NCBI RefSeq assembly: GCF_000720255.1
Contig: NZ_JOJE01000011.1
Span: 62,001 to 126,000 of the forward strand
Source: Streptomyces griseus subsp. griseus
GTDB lineage: Bacteria > Actinomycetota > Actinomycetes > Streptomycetales > Streptomycetaceae
Reading direction: 5' to 3'
DNA length: 64,000 bases
Shown here: piece after piece, positions 1 to 8,336 of the stretch
Position numbering within the stretch: position 1 is the stretch's first letter
Layout: each line of letters starts with the position of its first letter
Program-made: the position numbers and the translations under genes
Notes under the pieces: generated by a model
Seen by the model: the letters and a program-made list of their open reading frames with translations, nothing else
The model's database searches: none
Told to the model about the DNA's origin: nothing

Positions 1-505
1 CAGAACCCGATCGCGAGCCTGACGCAGAGCCGACGACATACGCCGTGCAGTGCGCTGTGGACGGGGAGAGGTCGCCGCCCAGCGAAGACTCTCGACGCGA
101 TCGACGAGCACGCGACGAGTAGGCGGTAAACCGACTCATAGGGGGCCCTCCTGTTTTGGGGGGAACATACGCATCACATGCGCCGTTCCAGAGCCTGCGC
201 CGCGTGAGGGAGTCCTTGGTACAGAGTCGGCCGACCAGCGCCCCGCCGAAGACGACGACTCCCACCCCGACCAGCCAGGCCTGGATGACCAGCACGGTTC
301 GGACAGGTCCGTAGGTGACGGCGTTGGAGGCGATCAAACGGCGAGAAGACGATCCCCTTGGTGCGTACGGCGTTCAAGCGTTGCGTACAGCGTTCCAACA
401 TGCGTACAGTGTTCGCAACGCAGGGAACAGTGTTCGCGACTGGGGAACGCCGTGCGCAATGCGTGATCGTGCTCGCAGGCCGGCCGGAAGGAAGCAGGGA
501 AACCG
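1..505. other. Left-edge region without a supported gene
   Basis: No reading frame here shows convincing Streptomyces codon use. A minus-strand ATG at 139 follows an AGGAGG and stays open to the edge, but its third-position G+C is only about 65 percent. A short hydrophobic minus-strand frame at about 250-345 lacks a clear start. The right part holds the tandem repeats described separately. A divergent regulator gene might lie further left, outside the window. Confidence 0.4.
363..435 (+). promoter_or_regulatory. Tandem operator-like repeats upstream of MFS exporter
   Basis: GCGTACRGYGTTC occurs three times, at 363-375, 383-395 and 402-414. It is followed by the related dyad GAACAGTGTTC at 425-435, and another GGGAAC-type half-site lies near 443. 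The repeats start 19-20 bp apart, about two helical turns, and end about 70 bp before the exporter start. This arrangement suggests cooperative binding of a repressor, perhaps TetR-like, to one face of the DNA. The regulator is not identified. Confidence 0.5.
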
Positions 506-2092
506 ATGGAAGCCCGCATCGAAAGCAGCAAGGACGGACGCAGTCCGCGTCGCTGGTGGATCCTCGTCGTGCTGTGCCTCAGCACGGTCGTCCTGACCAT
601 CGACAGCATGGCGCTCACCGTCGCGGTGCCCTCGATGACCGAGGACCTCGGGGCGAGTGCACAGGACACCCAGTGGATCCTCGACTCCTACATCCTGGTC
701 TTCGCGGGCCTCCTGCTCACCTCGGGCAGCCTCGGCGACCGCTTCGGGCGCCGTCGGGTGATGCTGATCGGCCTGGTGCTCTTCGGGGCGGCCTCACTGG
801 CCGCGACACTCTGCACCAACCCGGCCGAAGTGATCGCCGTACGGACCGCGATGGGTGTGGGCGGGGCCCTGATCATGCCGTCCACGCTCTCGATCCTCAT
901 CACCGTCTTCGACGAGGACGAGCGCGGCAAGGCGATGGCGGCCTGGGGGTCGGTGTCGATGCTGGGGCTGGTCGGCAGCCCGGTCCTGGGCGGTGTGCTG
1001 ATCGACCACTTCTCCTGGCACTCGATCTTCTTCCTCAACGTCCCGGTCGTGGTGCTCGCCATCGTCGCCGGTGTGGCCCTGATGCCGGAGTCCAAGGCGC
1101 CCTGGCAGAAGGCCGACCCGCTGGGTGCGGTGCTCTCCGCGGTCGGTATGACCGCTCTGGTCTGGTGGATCATCGAGATCCCGACGCACGGCGCGTTCGG
1201 CGGCCGCTCCGCCGTCAGCCTGACCGTCGCCGTCGTCGCCCTGGCCGGCTTCGTGATCTGGGAGAACGTCACCTCCTCCCCGATGGTCCCGCTGGTCCTC
1301 TTCAAGCACCGCAACTTCAGCGGCGGTTCGCTCTCGCTGGCCCTGGTCCAGATCGGCAACGGCGGCCTGCTGCTGGTCCTCACCCAGTACCTGCAGTTCG
1401 TCCTCGGCTACTCCCCCGTCAAGGCGGGCCTCGCCTTCCTGCCCCTCGCCGTCGCCGCGCTGATCGGCAACGGCATGGGAGTGAAGCTGGCCGCGAAGAT
1501 CGGCAACCGGTTCGTGATCCTGTCCGGGATGCTGGTGATGGTCGCCTGCTTCGCGCTGATGACCACGGTCGACGCCGGCTCCGGCTTCACCGTCCCGGCG
1601 ATCTCCCTCGGTCTGCTCGGTCTCGGCGCCGGGCTCGCGATGCCGGCCGCGGTGGGCGCGCTGATGGACACCATCCCGGCGGACAAGGCGGGCGTCGGCT
1701 CGGCCCTCAACGACACCATCCAGCAGGCCGGCACCGCCCTCGGCATCGCCATCCTCGGCTCCCTGCTGAGCAGCGGCTACGCCGCCGAGATGCCCGCGGA
1801 CGCCCCCGAGGCCGCCCGCCAGTCCATCGGCGGCGCCCTGACGGTGGCCGGTCGGGACACGAGCCTGGTCCGCGCCGCCCGCGAGGCCTTCACCGCCTCG
1901 ATGACCACGACCTTCACGGTCAGCGCGATCGGAGTCCTCGCCGCAGCGATCCTGGCGACGCTCGTCATGCGGGACCGCAATCCGGAGTCCCAGGAACAGG
2001 AAGTGGGTCAGGAGCAGGGCCAGGAACAGGGCCGGGAACAAGGCCGGGAACAAGGCCAAGGGCAGGAACAGGGACAGGAACTGGCGGCCTGA
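506..2092 (+). CDS. MFS drug exporter, DHA2 (14-TM) family
   Basis: The 528-residue protein is a proton-driven multidrug exporter of the EmrB/QacA (DHA2) type. The loop motif GSLGDRFGRRRVM lies near residue 75, and about 14 hydrophobic segments span roughly residues 15-490. The start ATG is preceded by a purine-rich GGAAGGAAG. The C-terminal 30 residues are a low-complexity tail of repeated EQGQ/EQGR units coded by a tandem DNA repeat, an unusual hydrophilic extension. Upstream operator-like repeats suggest induction by the exported compound. The substrate cannot be read from sequence. Confidence 0.9.
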   Translation: MEARIESSKDGRSPRRWWILVVLCLSTVVLTIDSMALTVAVPSMTEDLGASAQDTQWILDSYILVFAGLLLTSGSLGDRFGRRRVMLIGLVLFGAASLAATLCTNPAEVIAVRTAMGVGGALIMPSTLSILITVFDEDERGKAMAAWGSVSMLGLVGSPVLGGVLIDHFSWHSIFFLNVPVVVLAIVAGVALMPESKAPWQKADPLGAVLSAVGMTALVWWIIEIPTHGAFGGRSAVSLTVAVVALAGFVIWENVTSSPMVPLVLFKHRNFSGGSLSLALVQIGNGGLLLVLTQYLQFVLGYSPVKAGLAFLPLAVAALIGNGMGVKLAAKIGNRFVILSGMLVMVACFALMTTVDAGSGFTVPAISLGLLGLGAGLAMPAAVGALMDTIPADKAGVGSALNDTIQQAGTALGIAILGSLLSSGYAAEMPADAPEAARQSIGGALTVAGRDTSLVRAAREAFTASMTTTFTVSAIGVLAAAILATLVMRDRNPESQEQEVGQEQGQEQGREQGREQGQGQEQGQELAA

Positions 2093-2137
2093 CCTCGAGC
2101 GCAGCCACCCCGCACCGGCCCAGTACCAAGCCCGGCA

Positions 2138-2180
2138 AACCGAAAGGCCGGCACCCCTCGCGGGTGCCGGCCTTTCGGTT
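2138..2180. terminator. Bidirectional terminator
   Basis: A perfect 19-bp inverted repeat (2138-2156 and 2162-2180) has a 5-nt CTCGC loop. It sits between the convergent MFS and HtrA genes and can serve both strands. Confidence 0.85.
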
Positions 2181-2205
2181 GTCAGGAGGGTTCAGGCTGG
2201 TGGCG

Positions 2206-3783
2206 TCAGTTGTCGCCGACTCGGGAGGCCAGGGTGACCTCGGCCGTGTGGGTCTTGCCGCCTCGCTCGTAGGTGATCGTGACCTTGTCGCCGGGCTGGT
2301 GGGTCCAGATCTCGCCGATCAGGGTGGGGCCGCTGTCGATGACGTGGTCGTCGAGCTTGGTGATCACGTCGCCGGGCTTGAGGCCCGCCTTGGCTGCGGG
2401 GCCGCCGGACTCGACCGCGGAGGCGCCGCCGGTGCCCTGCTCGCTGATCTTCGCGCCGTTCGAGGAGTCCTCGAGGGAGACGGACGCGCCGATCTTGGCG
2501 TACACGGGCTTGCCGGTCTTGATCAGCTGCTGGGCGACGTACTTGGCCTGGTTGATCGGGATGGCGAAGCCCAGGCCGATCGAACCGGACTGCCCGGTGC
2601 CGCCCAGGCCGCCGCTGCCGGTCGACTGGATGGCGGAGTTGATGCCGATGACGTTCCCCTGCGCGTCGAGGAGCGGGCCGCCGGAGTTGCCCGGGTTGAT
2701 CGACGCGTCGGTCTGGAGGGCGCTCATGTAGGACGCCTGGCTGCCGGTGCCGTCGCTGGAGGCCACCGGGCGGTCCTTGGCGCTGATGATGCCGGTGGTC
2801 ACCGTGTTGGACAGACCGAAGGGGGCGCCGATGGCGATCGTGGAGTCGCCGACGGCCACCTGGTCGGAGTTGCCCAGGGTGAGCGGCTTCAGGTCCGAGG
2901 GGGCGTTCTTGAGCTTGATGACCGCGACGTCGTAGCCCTGCGCGTGGCCGACCACCTCGGCGTCGTACTTCTTGCCGTTGGGGAAGGTGGCGGACAGCTT
3001 GCCGCCGTCGACCGCCTCGGCCACCACGTGGTTGTTGGTGACGATGTGCCCCTCGGCGTCGAAGACGAACCCGGTGCCGGTGCCGCCCTCGCCGCTGTTG
3101 GACTCCGCCTGGATGGTGACGGTGCTCGGCAGCGCCTTGGCCGCCACGCCCGCCACGGTGCCCGCGTCGCGCTTGACGGAGCCGCCGCTGGTGGAGGCGG
3201 AGACGGTGGTGGAGCCGGTGCCGTCCTCGTTCTTGGCCAGCGTGTAACCGAGGCCGCCGCCCAGGCCGCCCGCGACCAGCGCGGCCACCAGGATGCCGGC
3301 GATCAGTCCGCCGCGGCCCTTCTTCGGCGCGGGCGAGGTCTGCTGGTACGAGGCGCCCCAGCCGCCGCCCGCCCCACCGGCACCGCCGGCGGCCAGGCCG
3401 TCGTACCCCGTGCCCGACCCGTCGTATCCCGTGCCCGTGGACGATCCGTCGTACCCCGCACCGGCTCCGCCCGGCGCGTACGACGGTGTGGCCGGCGGCG
3501 GGGGCGGCCATCCCGCGTCAGGCGCGGCGGGCTGCTGGCCATGGGGCTGCTGGCCATGGGGCTGCTGGCCGGCCCCGGCGGGCTGTCCGCCGTTCGGGGC
3601 GGCCGCGTACGTCGGAGGGTGGCCGGGGTGAGCCGGCTCCGGTCCGCCCGGGGCGCTCGGGGGTGGCGTCGGTGCGCCCCCCTCGGACGCGGCTGCCTGC
3701 GGGGAAGCCGCGGGAGATGCCACCGGCACGGGGGGTGCGGACGGGGCCGGGGGTACCGGGTTGCCCTCGTTCTCGGTGCTCAC
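2206..3783 (-). CDS. HtrA/DegP-type serine protease with PDZ domain
   Basis: The 525-residue membrane-anchored protein belongs to the trypsin-like HtrA family. About 155 N-terminal residues are Pro/Gly/Gln-rich and presumably cytoplasmic, with short HGQQP and GYDGS repeats. A single transmembrane segment follows at about 157-180, so the protease domain is extracytoplasmic. The catalytic triad is visible as His in VTNNHVV, Asp in YDVAVIKL and Ser in NPGNSGGPL. A C-terminal PDZ domain (AGLKPGDVITKLDD) would recognise misfolded substrates. The likely role is envelope quality control. It converges on the MFS gene with a shared terminator. Confidence 0.92.
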   Translation of the reverse strand: MSTENEGNPVPPAPSAPPVPVASPAASPQAAASEGGAPTPPPSAPGGPEPAHPGHPPTYAAAPNGGQPAGAGQQPHGQQPHGQQPAAPDAGWPPPPPATPSYAPGGAGAGYDGSSTGTGYDGSGTGYDGLAAGGAGGAGGGWGASYQQTSPAPKKGRGGLIAGILVAALVAGGLGGGLGYTLAKNEDGTGSTTVSASTSGGSVKRDAGTVAGVAAKALPSTVTIQAESNSGEGGTGTGFVFDAEGHIVTNNHVVAEAVDGGKLSATFPNGKKYDAEVVGHAQGYDVAVIKLKNAPSDLKPLTLGNSDQVAVGDSTIAIGAPFGLSNTVTTGIISAKDRPVASSDGTGSQASYMSALQTDASINPGNSGGPLLDAQGNVIGINSAIQSTGSGGLGGTGQSGSIGLGFAIPINQAKYVAQQLIKTGKPVYAKIGASVSLEDSSNGAKISEQGTGGASAVESGGPAAKAGLKPGDVITKLDDHVIDSGPTLIGEIWTHQPGDKVTITYERGGKTHTAEVTLASRVGDN

Positions 3784-4104
3784 AGCTCTTCTCCTCGATC
3801 CACGGCTGTTGTCCTCGGTCGCACTCGGTCACGCTCGTTCACGCTCGTCGTCGACCCGGCGCGCTGCAGCTGTGCATGTGCTCTTGTATGCGGTCAGCTT
3901 TTCCCACGGGCCGTCAGAGCACCATAAGCGGTGGCTGTGGGTCCAAGGCCACTCCTTATATAGGACATGTAGGGCACATGGGCCGCATCCCCGAAACTCC
4001 CCGACGGTTCTCATACCGTTCTCAGATTCCGCGACGACGCGTCCCTGGCGCATCAGCACGCCTCCGGTCGGACGCGTACCCCAACGCGGTGGCACCATGA
4101 CGCG

Positions 4105-4941
4105 GTGACCCACGCACGGCAGCAACACATTCAAGTCGTCGCCCACCGCGGAGCCTCGGAGGAGGCCCCCGAGCACACCCTGGCCGCGTACAGGAAGGCG
4201 ATCGAGGACGGCGCCGACGCCCTCGAGTGCGATGTACGGCTGACCGCGGACGGCCATCTCGTCTGCGTGCACGACCGGCGCGTCAACCGTACGTCCAACG
4301 GCCGCGGAGCCGTCTCGGCCCTGGAGCTCGCCGACCTCACCGCGCTGGACTTCGGCTCCTGGAAGACGCGAGAGGCGCGCGAAGCCTGGCGCACGCGCGA
4401 CGAGGAGCCCGACTGGGAGTTCCGGCCGGAGGACCGCGAGGACACTTCCGTACTCACTCTGGAGCGGCTGCTGGAACTGGTCGCGGACGCGGGGCGGCGG
4501 GTGGAACTGGCCATCGAGACGAAGCACCCGACGCGCTGGGCGGGGCAGGTCGAGGAGCGGTTGCTGCTGCTTCTGCAGAGGTTCGGGCTGGACACGCCGG
4601 CGTCCGCCGCCGAGTCGCCGGTGCGCGTCATGAGCTTCTCGGCACGCTCCCTGCACCGGGTGCGGGCCGCCTCGCCGACCTTGCCGACGGTCTATCTGAT
4701 GCAGTTCGTCTCACCCAGGCTGCGCGACGGCCGCCTGCCCGCGGGGGTGCGGATCGCGGGCCCCTCGATCCGGCTCGTACGCAACCACCCCGCGTACGTC
4801 GAGCGGTGGAAGCGGGCCGGTCACCAGGTGCACGTGTGGACGGTGAACGAGCCGGAGGACGTCGAGCTCTGCGCCGGTCTGGGCGTCGACGCCCTGATCA
4901 CCAACCGCCCCCGCGCGGTGCTCAGCCAGCTCGACCGCTGA
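4105..4941 (+). CDS. Glycerophosphodiester phosphodiesterase
   Basis: The 278-residue GDPD-family enzyme hydrolyses glycerophosphodiesters to glycerol 3-phosphate and an alcohol. The family signature is clear: AHRGASEEAPEHT at the N-terminus, then ECDVRLTADGHLVCVHD with the metal-binding Glu, Asp and catalytic His. ALITNRP near the C-terminus closes the TIM barrel. No signal peptide is seen, so it is predicted cytoplasmic. The GTG at 4105 is used because an ATG at 4097 runs into a stop after three codons. The gene is divergent from the HtrA protease across about 320 bp. Confidence 0.9.
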   Translation: MTHARQQHIQVVAHRGASEEAPEHTLAAYRKAIEDGADALECDVRLTADGHLVCVHDRRVNRTSNGRGAVSALELADLTALDFGSWKTREAREAWRTRDEEPDWEFRPEDREDTSVLTLERLLELVADAGRRVELAIETKHPTRWAGQVEERLLLLLQRFGLDTPASAAESPVRVMSFSARSLHRVRAASPTLPTVYLMQFVSPRLRDGRLPAGVRIAGPSIRLVRNHPAYVERWKRAGHQVHVWTVNEPEDVELCAGLGVDALITNRPRAVLSQLDR

Positions 4942-5225
4942 GGTGTCGGCCCGTCGGGGCGACCCCGCGCAAGTCACTCCAGTCCCACATGTCCCAAAAA
5001 CCTCGGAAACCTGTGAACAAACCCTTGACCCGACAGGTGACACTCCAGCACCCTCTGGTCTCGGCCACATGGAAGAAATCCAGCCACACGACTACAGGGA
5101 GTGCTCCGGCGCGTTCGGTTCGTATTCGATCGTTGCGAATGCGTCACCGGACGTGGATTGGCCGGTTTCCGGTACAGGCCAATGGGGCATCCACACCGTG
5201 GCGTGGGGCGAAGGAGGTCTCGGGG
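4942..5225 (+). other. Intergenic region upstream of HATPase gene
   Basis: This 284-bp spacer has lower G+C than its neighbours in places and includes TTGACC at 5025-5030 as a possible -35. A matching -10 is not convincing. A GAAGGAGG ribosome-binding site ends about 8 nt before the GTG at 5226. Confidence 0.35.
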
Positions 5226-5777
5226 GTGGCGTTGGTGGTGGCACAGGAGGTGCCCACGTCGTCGAGCATGGCCGTACCCCATGGCCCTGCGGGCGTGGGG
5301 AAGGCAAGGCACCGGATGCGCGACCAGTTGCGCAGCGGAGGCGTGTCGGAGTCGGTCATCGACGATGCCGTACTGATCCTTTCCGAACTGTTGAGCAACG
5401 CCTGCAAACACGGTCGGCCGTTGGGTGAAGCCCTGGCCGGGGACGGTGACGTCCTGGCCGCGTGGCGCGTGGACCCGGGCGGACGTCTCGTGGTCGAGGT
5501 GACGGACGGCGGTGGGCCCACTCGCCCTGCTCCGGCCACCCCGTCGGTCACCGCGCACGGTGGCCGCGGGCTGAACATCATCACGGCGCTGGCCGACGAC
5601 TGGGGCGTCCGGGACGACGCCCGCGGTGAGGTCACGGTCTGGGTCGTCGTCCACGAGGACGTGCATGATCCGGACGCCGGCTGCCGACGCGCCGACTTCG
5701 CCGCGCGGGTCGCGGCCCCGTCGGTGGCGGCGATGCCGGAACTGCACTTCGCCGACGCGTTCGAAGACATGGACTGA
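5226..5777 (+). CDS. HATPase domain protein, anti-sigma/serine-kinase type
   Basis: The 183-residue protein carries a GHKL ATP-binding fold of the RsbW/SpoIIAB-like type common in Streptomyces. The N box is LSELLSNACKHG, the G1-like box is EVTDGGGP and the G2 box is HGGRGLNIITALADDWG. Such proteins bind sigma factors or anti-anti-sigma partners and may phosphorylate them. The GTG start is favoured by a GAAGGAGG 8 nt upstream; an ATG at 5268 is an alternative. No partner sigma or antagonist gene is adjacent, so its target is unknown. Confidence 0.8.
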   Translation: MALVVAQEVPTSSSMAVPHGPAGVGKARHRMRDQLRSGGVSESVIDDAVLILSELLSNACKHGRPLGEALAGDGDVLAAWRVDPGGRLVVEVTDGGGPTRPAPATPSVTAHGGRGLNIITALADDWGVRDDARGEVTVWVVVHEDVHDPDAGCRRADFAARVAAPSVAAMPELHFADAFEDMD

Positions 5778-5951
5778 CCCGGCCGCCCGGAAACCGACCC
5801 GCCCCGAGCTCGCCTGTCCGAACCGCAACCGATCGACCGGCCCGAGCCCTGACGCGGCCAGAACCGTGACGCGGCCCGAGCCCTGACGCGGCCCGAGCTC
5901 GACCGACCCGGCCCGCCCCCTGACCGGCCCGCGCCCATCGGCCCGGTCCGA

Positions 5952-6047
5952 CCCCGCAGACCGACACCCAGCCGTCCCGCCCGCCCCGCAGACCGACACC
6001 CAGCCGTCCCGCCCGCCCCGCGGACCGACACCCGGCCGTCCCATCTG
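5952..6047. repeat. 32-bp tandem repeat, three copies
   Basis: Copies begin at 5952, 5984 and 6016. The first two are identical and the third diverges at its end. Each contains CCCCGCAGACCGACACCC. The repeat is noncoding and lies between the HATPase and SEC-C genes. Its copy number probably varies between strains. Confidence 0.8.
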
Positions 6048-6179
6048 CCGCGCGGACGACGCCCCGCTGTCCCTTCGGCCCGCGCGGTGACCGGCAACGG
6101 AACGACACCCCGCTGTCCCGCCCGCCCCGGGCACCGCCCCCGCCCCGCCCCACCCCCGCGTTCCGGACGACTCAGCATG

Positions 6180-6188
6180 TTGTCCACA
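6180..6188 (+). other. Isolated DnaA box
   Basis: TTGTCCACA is a perfect match to the high-GC actinobacterial DnaA box. It sits about 75 bp upstream of the DUF5926 gene. Confidence 0.5.
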
Positions 6189-6264
6189 GGTCCCCGTCGC
6201 TTCCGGTACGAGCGACTAGGCTCGCGCCCGTACAGACGAGAGCCGCAACCGGGAGACAGCGACG

Positions 6265-7233
6265 ATGGCCAAGAAGCGACCCCAGACGAAGGCCAAGCGG
6301 CCGCAGCTCAGCGATGCGGCGGAGATCCCGGTCGTCGGCGCTCGCGAACCCTGCCCCTGCGGCAGCGGCCGCCGCTACAAGGCCTGCCACGGCCGCGCGG
6401 CCGCTCACGCGGCGACCGAGCTGGTGCACCGCCCGTTCGAGGGACTGCCCGGCGAGTGCGACTGGGTGGCACTGCGCGAGCTGGTGCCGGCCGCGACCGT
6501 CGAGCTGACCCTCAAGGACGGCCTGCCCGAGGGCGTCCCCTCGGTCACCCTCGCCACGGTCCTGCCGATGGCCTGGCCCGCCCTGCGTCGCGACGACGGC
6601 TCGGTCCTGATCGGCCTGCAGAACGACACGTCCTCCGGCGACATCAGCCGCGACCTCGCCGACACCCTCCGGCGCGCGCTGACCGCCGAGCCGGGCACCC
6701 CGGTGCAGGGCCGCCGCGCCCCCGCCGAGAGCCCGCGGCTTCAGGATCTGCTCGACCCCGAAGGCGCCTTCGAGCCAGTTGTTCACAGCGGCTTCGAGTT
6801 CTGGGTCCCGGACTCGGAGAACGCCACACCGGAGGTGACCGCCTCCCTGGAGCGGGCCAACGCCGCGGCCATCCCGACCGTGAAGCTGACCGGTGTGGAC
6901 TCCGCGTACTGGTGTGAGACCCCGGAGAAGAACCACCTGCGCTGGGTCATGCCGCACTCCGAGGAGCAGCTTCTGGACGCTCTCGCGCGGCTGCACGCGG
7001 CGGGCCGCTCCAGCCTCGGCGAGGGCACCCGGCTCGTGGGCTCCTTCCGTGCGCACGGCCTCACCGTGCCGGTCTGGGACCTGCCGAGCGGGGTCGGCGC
7101 GGACGACATCGAGAAGCCGGCCGCGGAGTTCGCCGAGCGGCTCGCCACCGCTCTGACCTCGGACGCACCGCTCACCACCGAGGAACGGCGCGCCCGCGGC
7201 GGCCTGACCAACCGTCAGGTCACGCTCAGCTGA
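6265..7233 (+). CDS. DUF5926 family protein with N-terminal SEC-C zinc motif
   Basis: The 322-residue protein opens with a basic stretch (AKKRPQTKAKRP). A SEC-C motif, EPCPCGSGRRYKACHG, follows at about residues 29-47, with the Cys/Cys/Cys/His zinc ligands also found at the SecA C-terminus. The remainder is the actinobacterial DUF5926 domain. It is often labelled SecA-like because of the zinc motif, but no motor domain is present. The function is unknown. It is followed by its own terminator hairpin. Confidence 0.8.
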   Translation: MAKKRPQTKAKRPQLSDAAEIPVVGAREPCPCGSGRRYKACHGRAAAHAATELVHRPFEGLPGECDWVALRELVPAATVELTLKDGLPEGVPSVTLATVLPMAWPALRRDDGSVLIGLQNDTSSGDISRDLADTLRRALTAEPGTPVQGRRAPAESPRLQDLLDPEGAFEPVVHSGFEFWVPDSENATPEVTASLERANAAAIPTVKLTGVDSAYWCETPEKNHLRWVMPHSEEQLLDALARLHAAGRSSLGEGTRLVGSFRAHGLTVPVWDLPSGVGADDIEKPAAEFAERLATALTSDAPLTTEERRARGGLTNRQVTLS

Positions 7234-7252
7234 GGCCCGACACCGCGACACG

Positions 7253-7280
7253 TTCGTGCTGATCGGTCGGTCAGCACGAA
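7253..7280 (+). terminator. Terminator hairpin after DUF5926 gene
   Basis: A perfect 10-bp inverted repeat, TTCGTGCTGA with TCAGCACGAA, has an 8-nt loop and starts 20 nt after the stop codon. There is no T-run. Confidence 0.6.
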
Positions 7281-7380
7281 CCGCGTCTCCGGAATCGGTG
7301 ACACCCCTCACAACTCCCCCTCGCACCAGCGGAGTCGACACAGGTGCGGGCGGCACGGCGGTGTCCGAATAGGCGACGGA

Positions 7381-7476
7381 AACAAGAGATCGAATTTGCG
7401 TGGAGCGGATCTCTTGTTACCGTTCGAGTAGCCCGGTTGCTGGTGCATCCCCCGTCGCCAGCAACCGGGTCTTTTC
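7381..7476 (+). ncRNA. Candidate small RNA with two hairpins
   Basis: Two stable stems follow one another in a gene-free 278-bp gap. AACAAGAGATC (7381-7391) pairs perfectly with 7408-7418. Then CCCGGTTGCTGG (7432-7443) pairs with 7458-7469 and is followed by TCTTTTC, an intrinsic-terminator shape. The upstream DUF5926 gene already has a separate terminator, so this second one suggests an independent transcript. I recall an S. coelicolor sRNA named scr3974 near the equivalent gene, but identity is unverified. The first stem could instead be an operator. Confidence 0.5.
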
Positions 7477-7510
7477 ATGCGCGGCTCCGTTCACCGAGCG
7501 CCGCCGCACG

Positions 7511-8281
7511 TCAACTGCCCGTATGCGCCTCGGAGTTGTTCCCCGACCGCAGCAGCAACGACCCTTCCCCCTCGCGCGCGGACGCCTTCGCGAACTCCGC
7601 TACGGCCGTGTAGGCGTCCAGCTGCCCGCGCGAGCGCTCCCGGGGCGTCTCGCACGTTGCGGGCTCGTCCTCGGCGCCCACGAGGCAATGCGTCTGCACG
7701 GTGCGCTCGTCGGGCCCCATGAGGCTCAGTACGGTGTCGAGGGCACCGCCGGTCGCGTTGCGGAAGTAGGTGCGTGCCCAGGTGTCCTCGCCCTGGGTCA
7801 GCACGCAGGTCTGCGCCTCGATGCCGTCGGGAGAGGTGAGTTCGGGGCCGCAGCGGGCGGCGGTGGCCAGACCCAGCCCGAGCAGCAACGGGGAGCGGAC
7901 GGGACCGGGGCGGGGCCCGCGCCCGGCGTGGGACGCCTTGGCGTCCGCGTCCTCGTCGCGCCGGTGCGAGTGGTCGGCGGTGCTGTCAGCGGGATCTGCG
8001 GCGGTGCCGTCGTCGGTGTCCCTGGCGTTGTCCCGGGCGTTGCCCTGGGCGTCGTCCCGGCCGTCATCCGCGCCGGAGCGCTCGGCAGTGCCCTCGGCGC
8101 CGTTCTCGGCACTTACCTCGGCACTCCGCGCGGCCTTCCCGGCGGCAGCGTCCGCGGCCGCCGCTTGCTCGCGGTCGGCCACGAAGCCTTCGTCGCCCAC
8201 GGGTCCAGCCGACGCCACGGCCAGCGGCAGCGCCACGACGCACACCGCGACGCCCCCGAGGGCGAGCAGACGAAGGTTCAT
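7511..8281 (-). CDS. Secreted protein of unknown function
   Basis: The 256-residue protein has a Sec signal peptide (MNLRLLALGG..., cleavage near ASA at about residues 23-25). A long Ala/Asp/Glu-rich low-complexity segment covers about residues 35-120. A compact C-terminal part of about 130 residues follows, with four Cys (RCGPEL, TCVLTQ, HCLVG, TCETP) that could form two disulfides outside the cell. I do not recognise the domain. It lies convergent to the candidate small RNA. Confidence 0.75.
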   Translation of the reverse strand: MNLRLLALGGVAVCVVALPLAVASAGPVGDEGFVADREQAAAADAAAGKAARSAEVSAENGAEGTAERSGADDGRDDAQGNARDNARDTDDGTAADPADSTADHSHRRDEDADAKASHAGRGPRPGPVRSPLLLGLGLATAARCGPELTSPDGIEAQTCVLTQGEDTWARTYFRNATGGALDTVLSLMGPDERTVQTHCLVGAEDEPATCETPRERSRGQLDAYTAVAEFAKASAREGEGSLLLRSGNNSEAHTGS

Positions 8282-8336
8282 ACAGCGGAAGATAACGAGC
8301 GAAACCGGGCGCCCCCTCCGCGCGCGCCCGACACCC

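Larger units (their letters stand above)
5778..6264. other. Long GC-rich intergenic region with degenerate repeats
   Basis: About 490 bp of very C-rich sequence contain repeated blocks of GACGCGGCCCGAGCC near 5850-5900 and then the 32-bp tandem repeat listed separately. A perfect DnaA box lies at 6180-6188. No credible gene is present. Confidence 0.6.

Noticed and set aside
1..139. Minus-strand open frame with AGGAGG and ATG at the left edge
   Set aside because: Codon third positions are only about 65 percent G+C and the encoded sequence is Ser/Arg-rich without resemblance to a family.
358..3927. Very long plus-strand open frame across the MFS and HtrA genes
   Set aside because: It shadows the real genes; long antisense and offset frames are normal at this G+C content.
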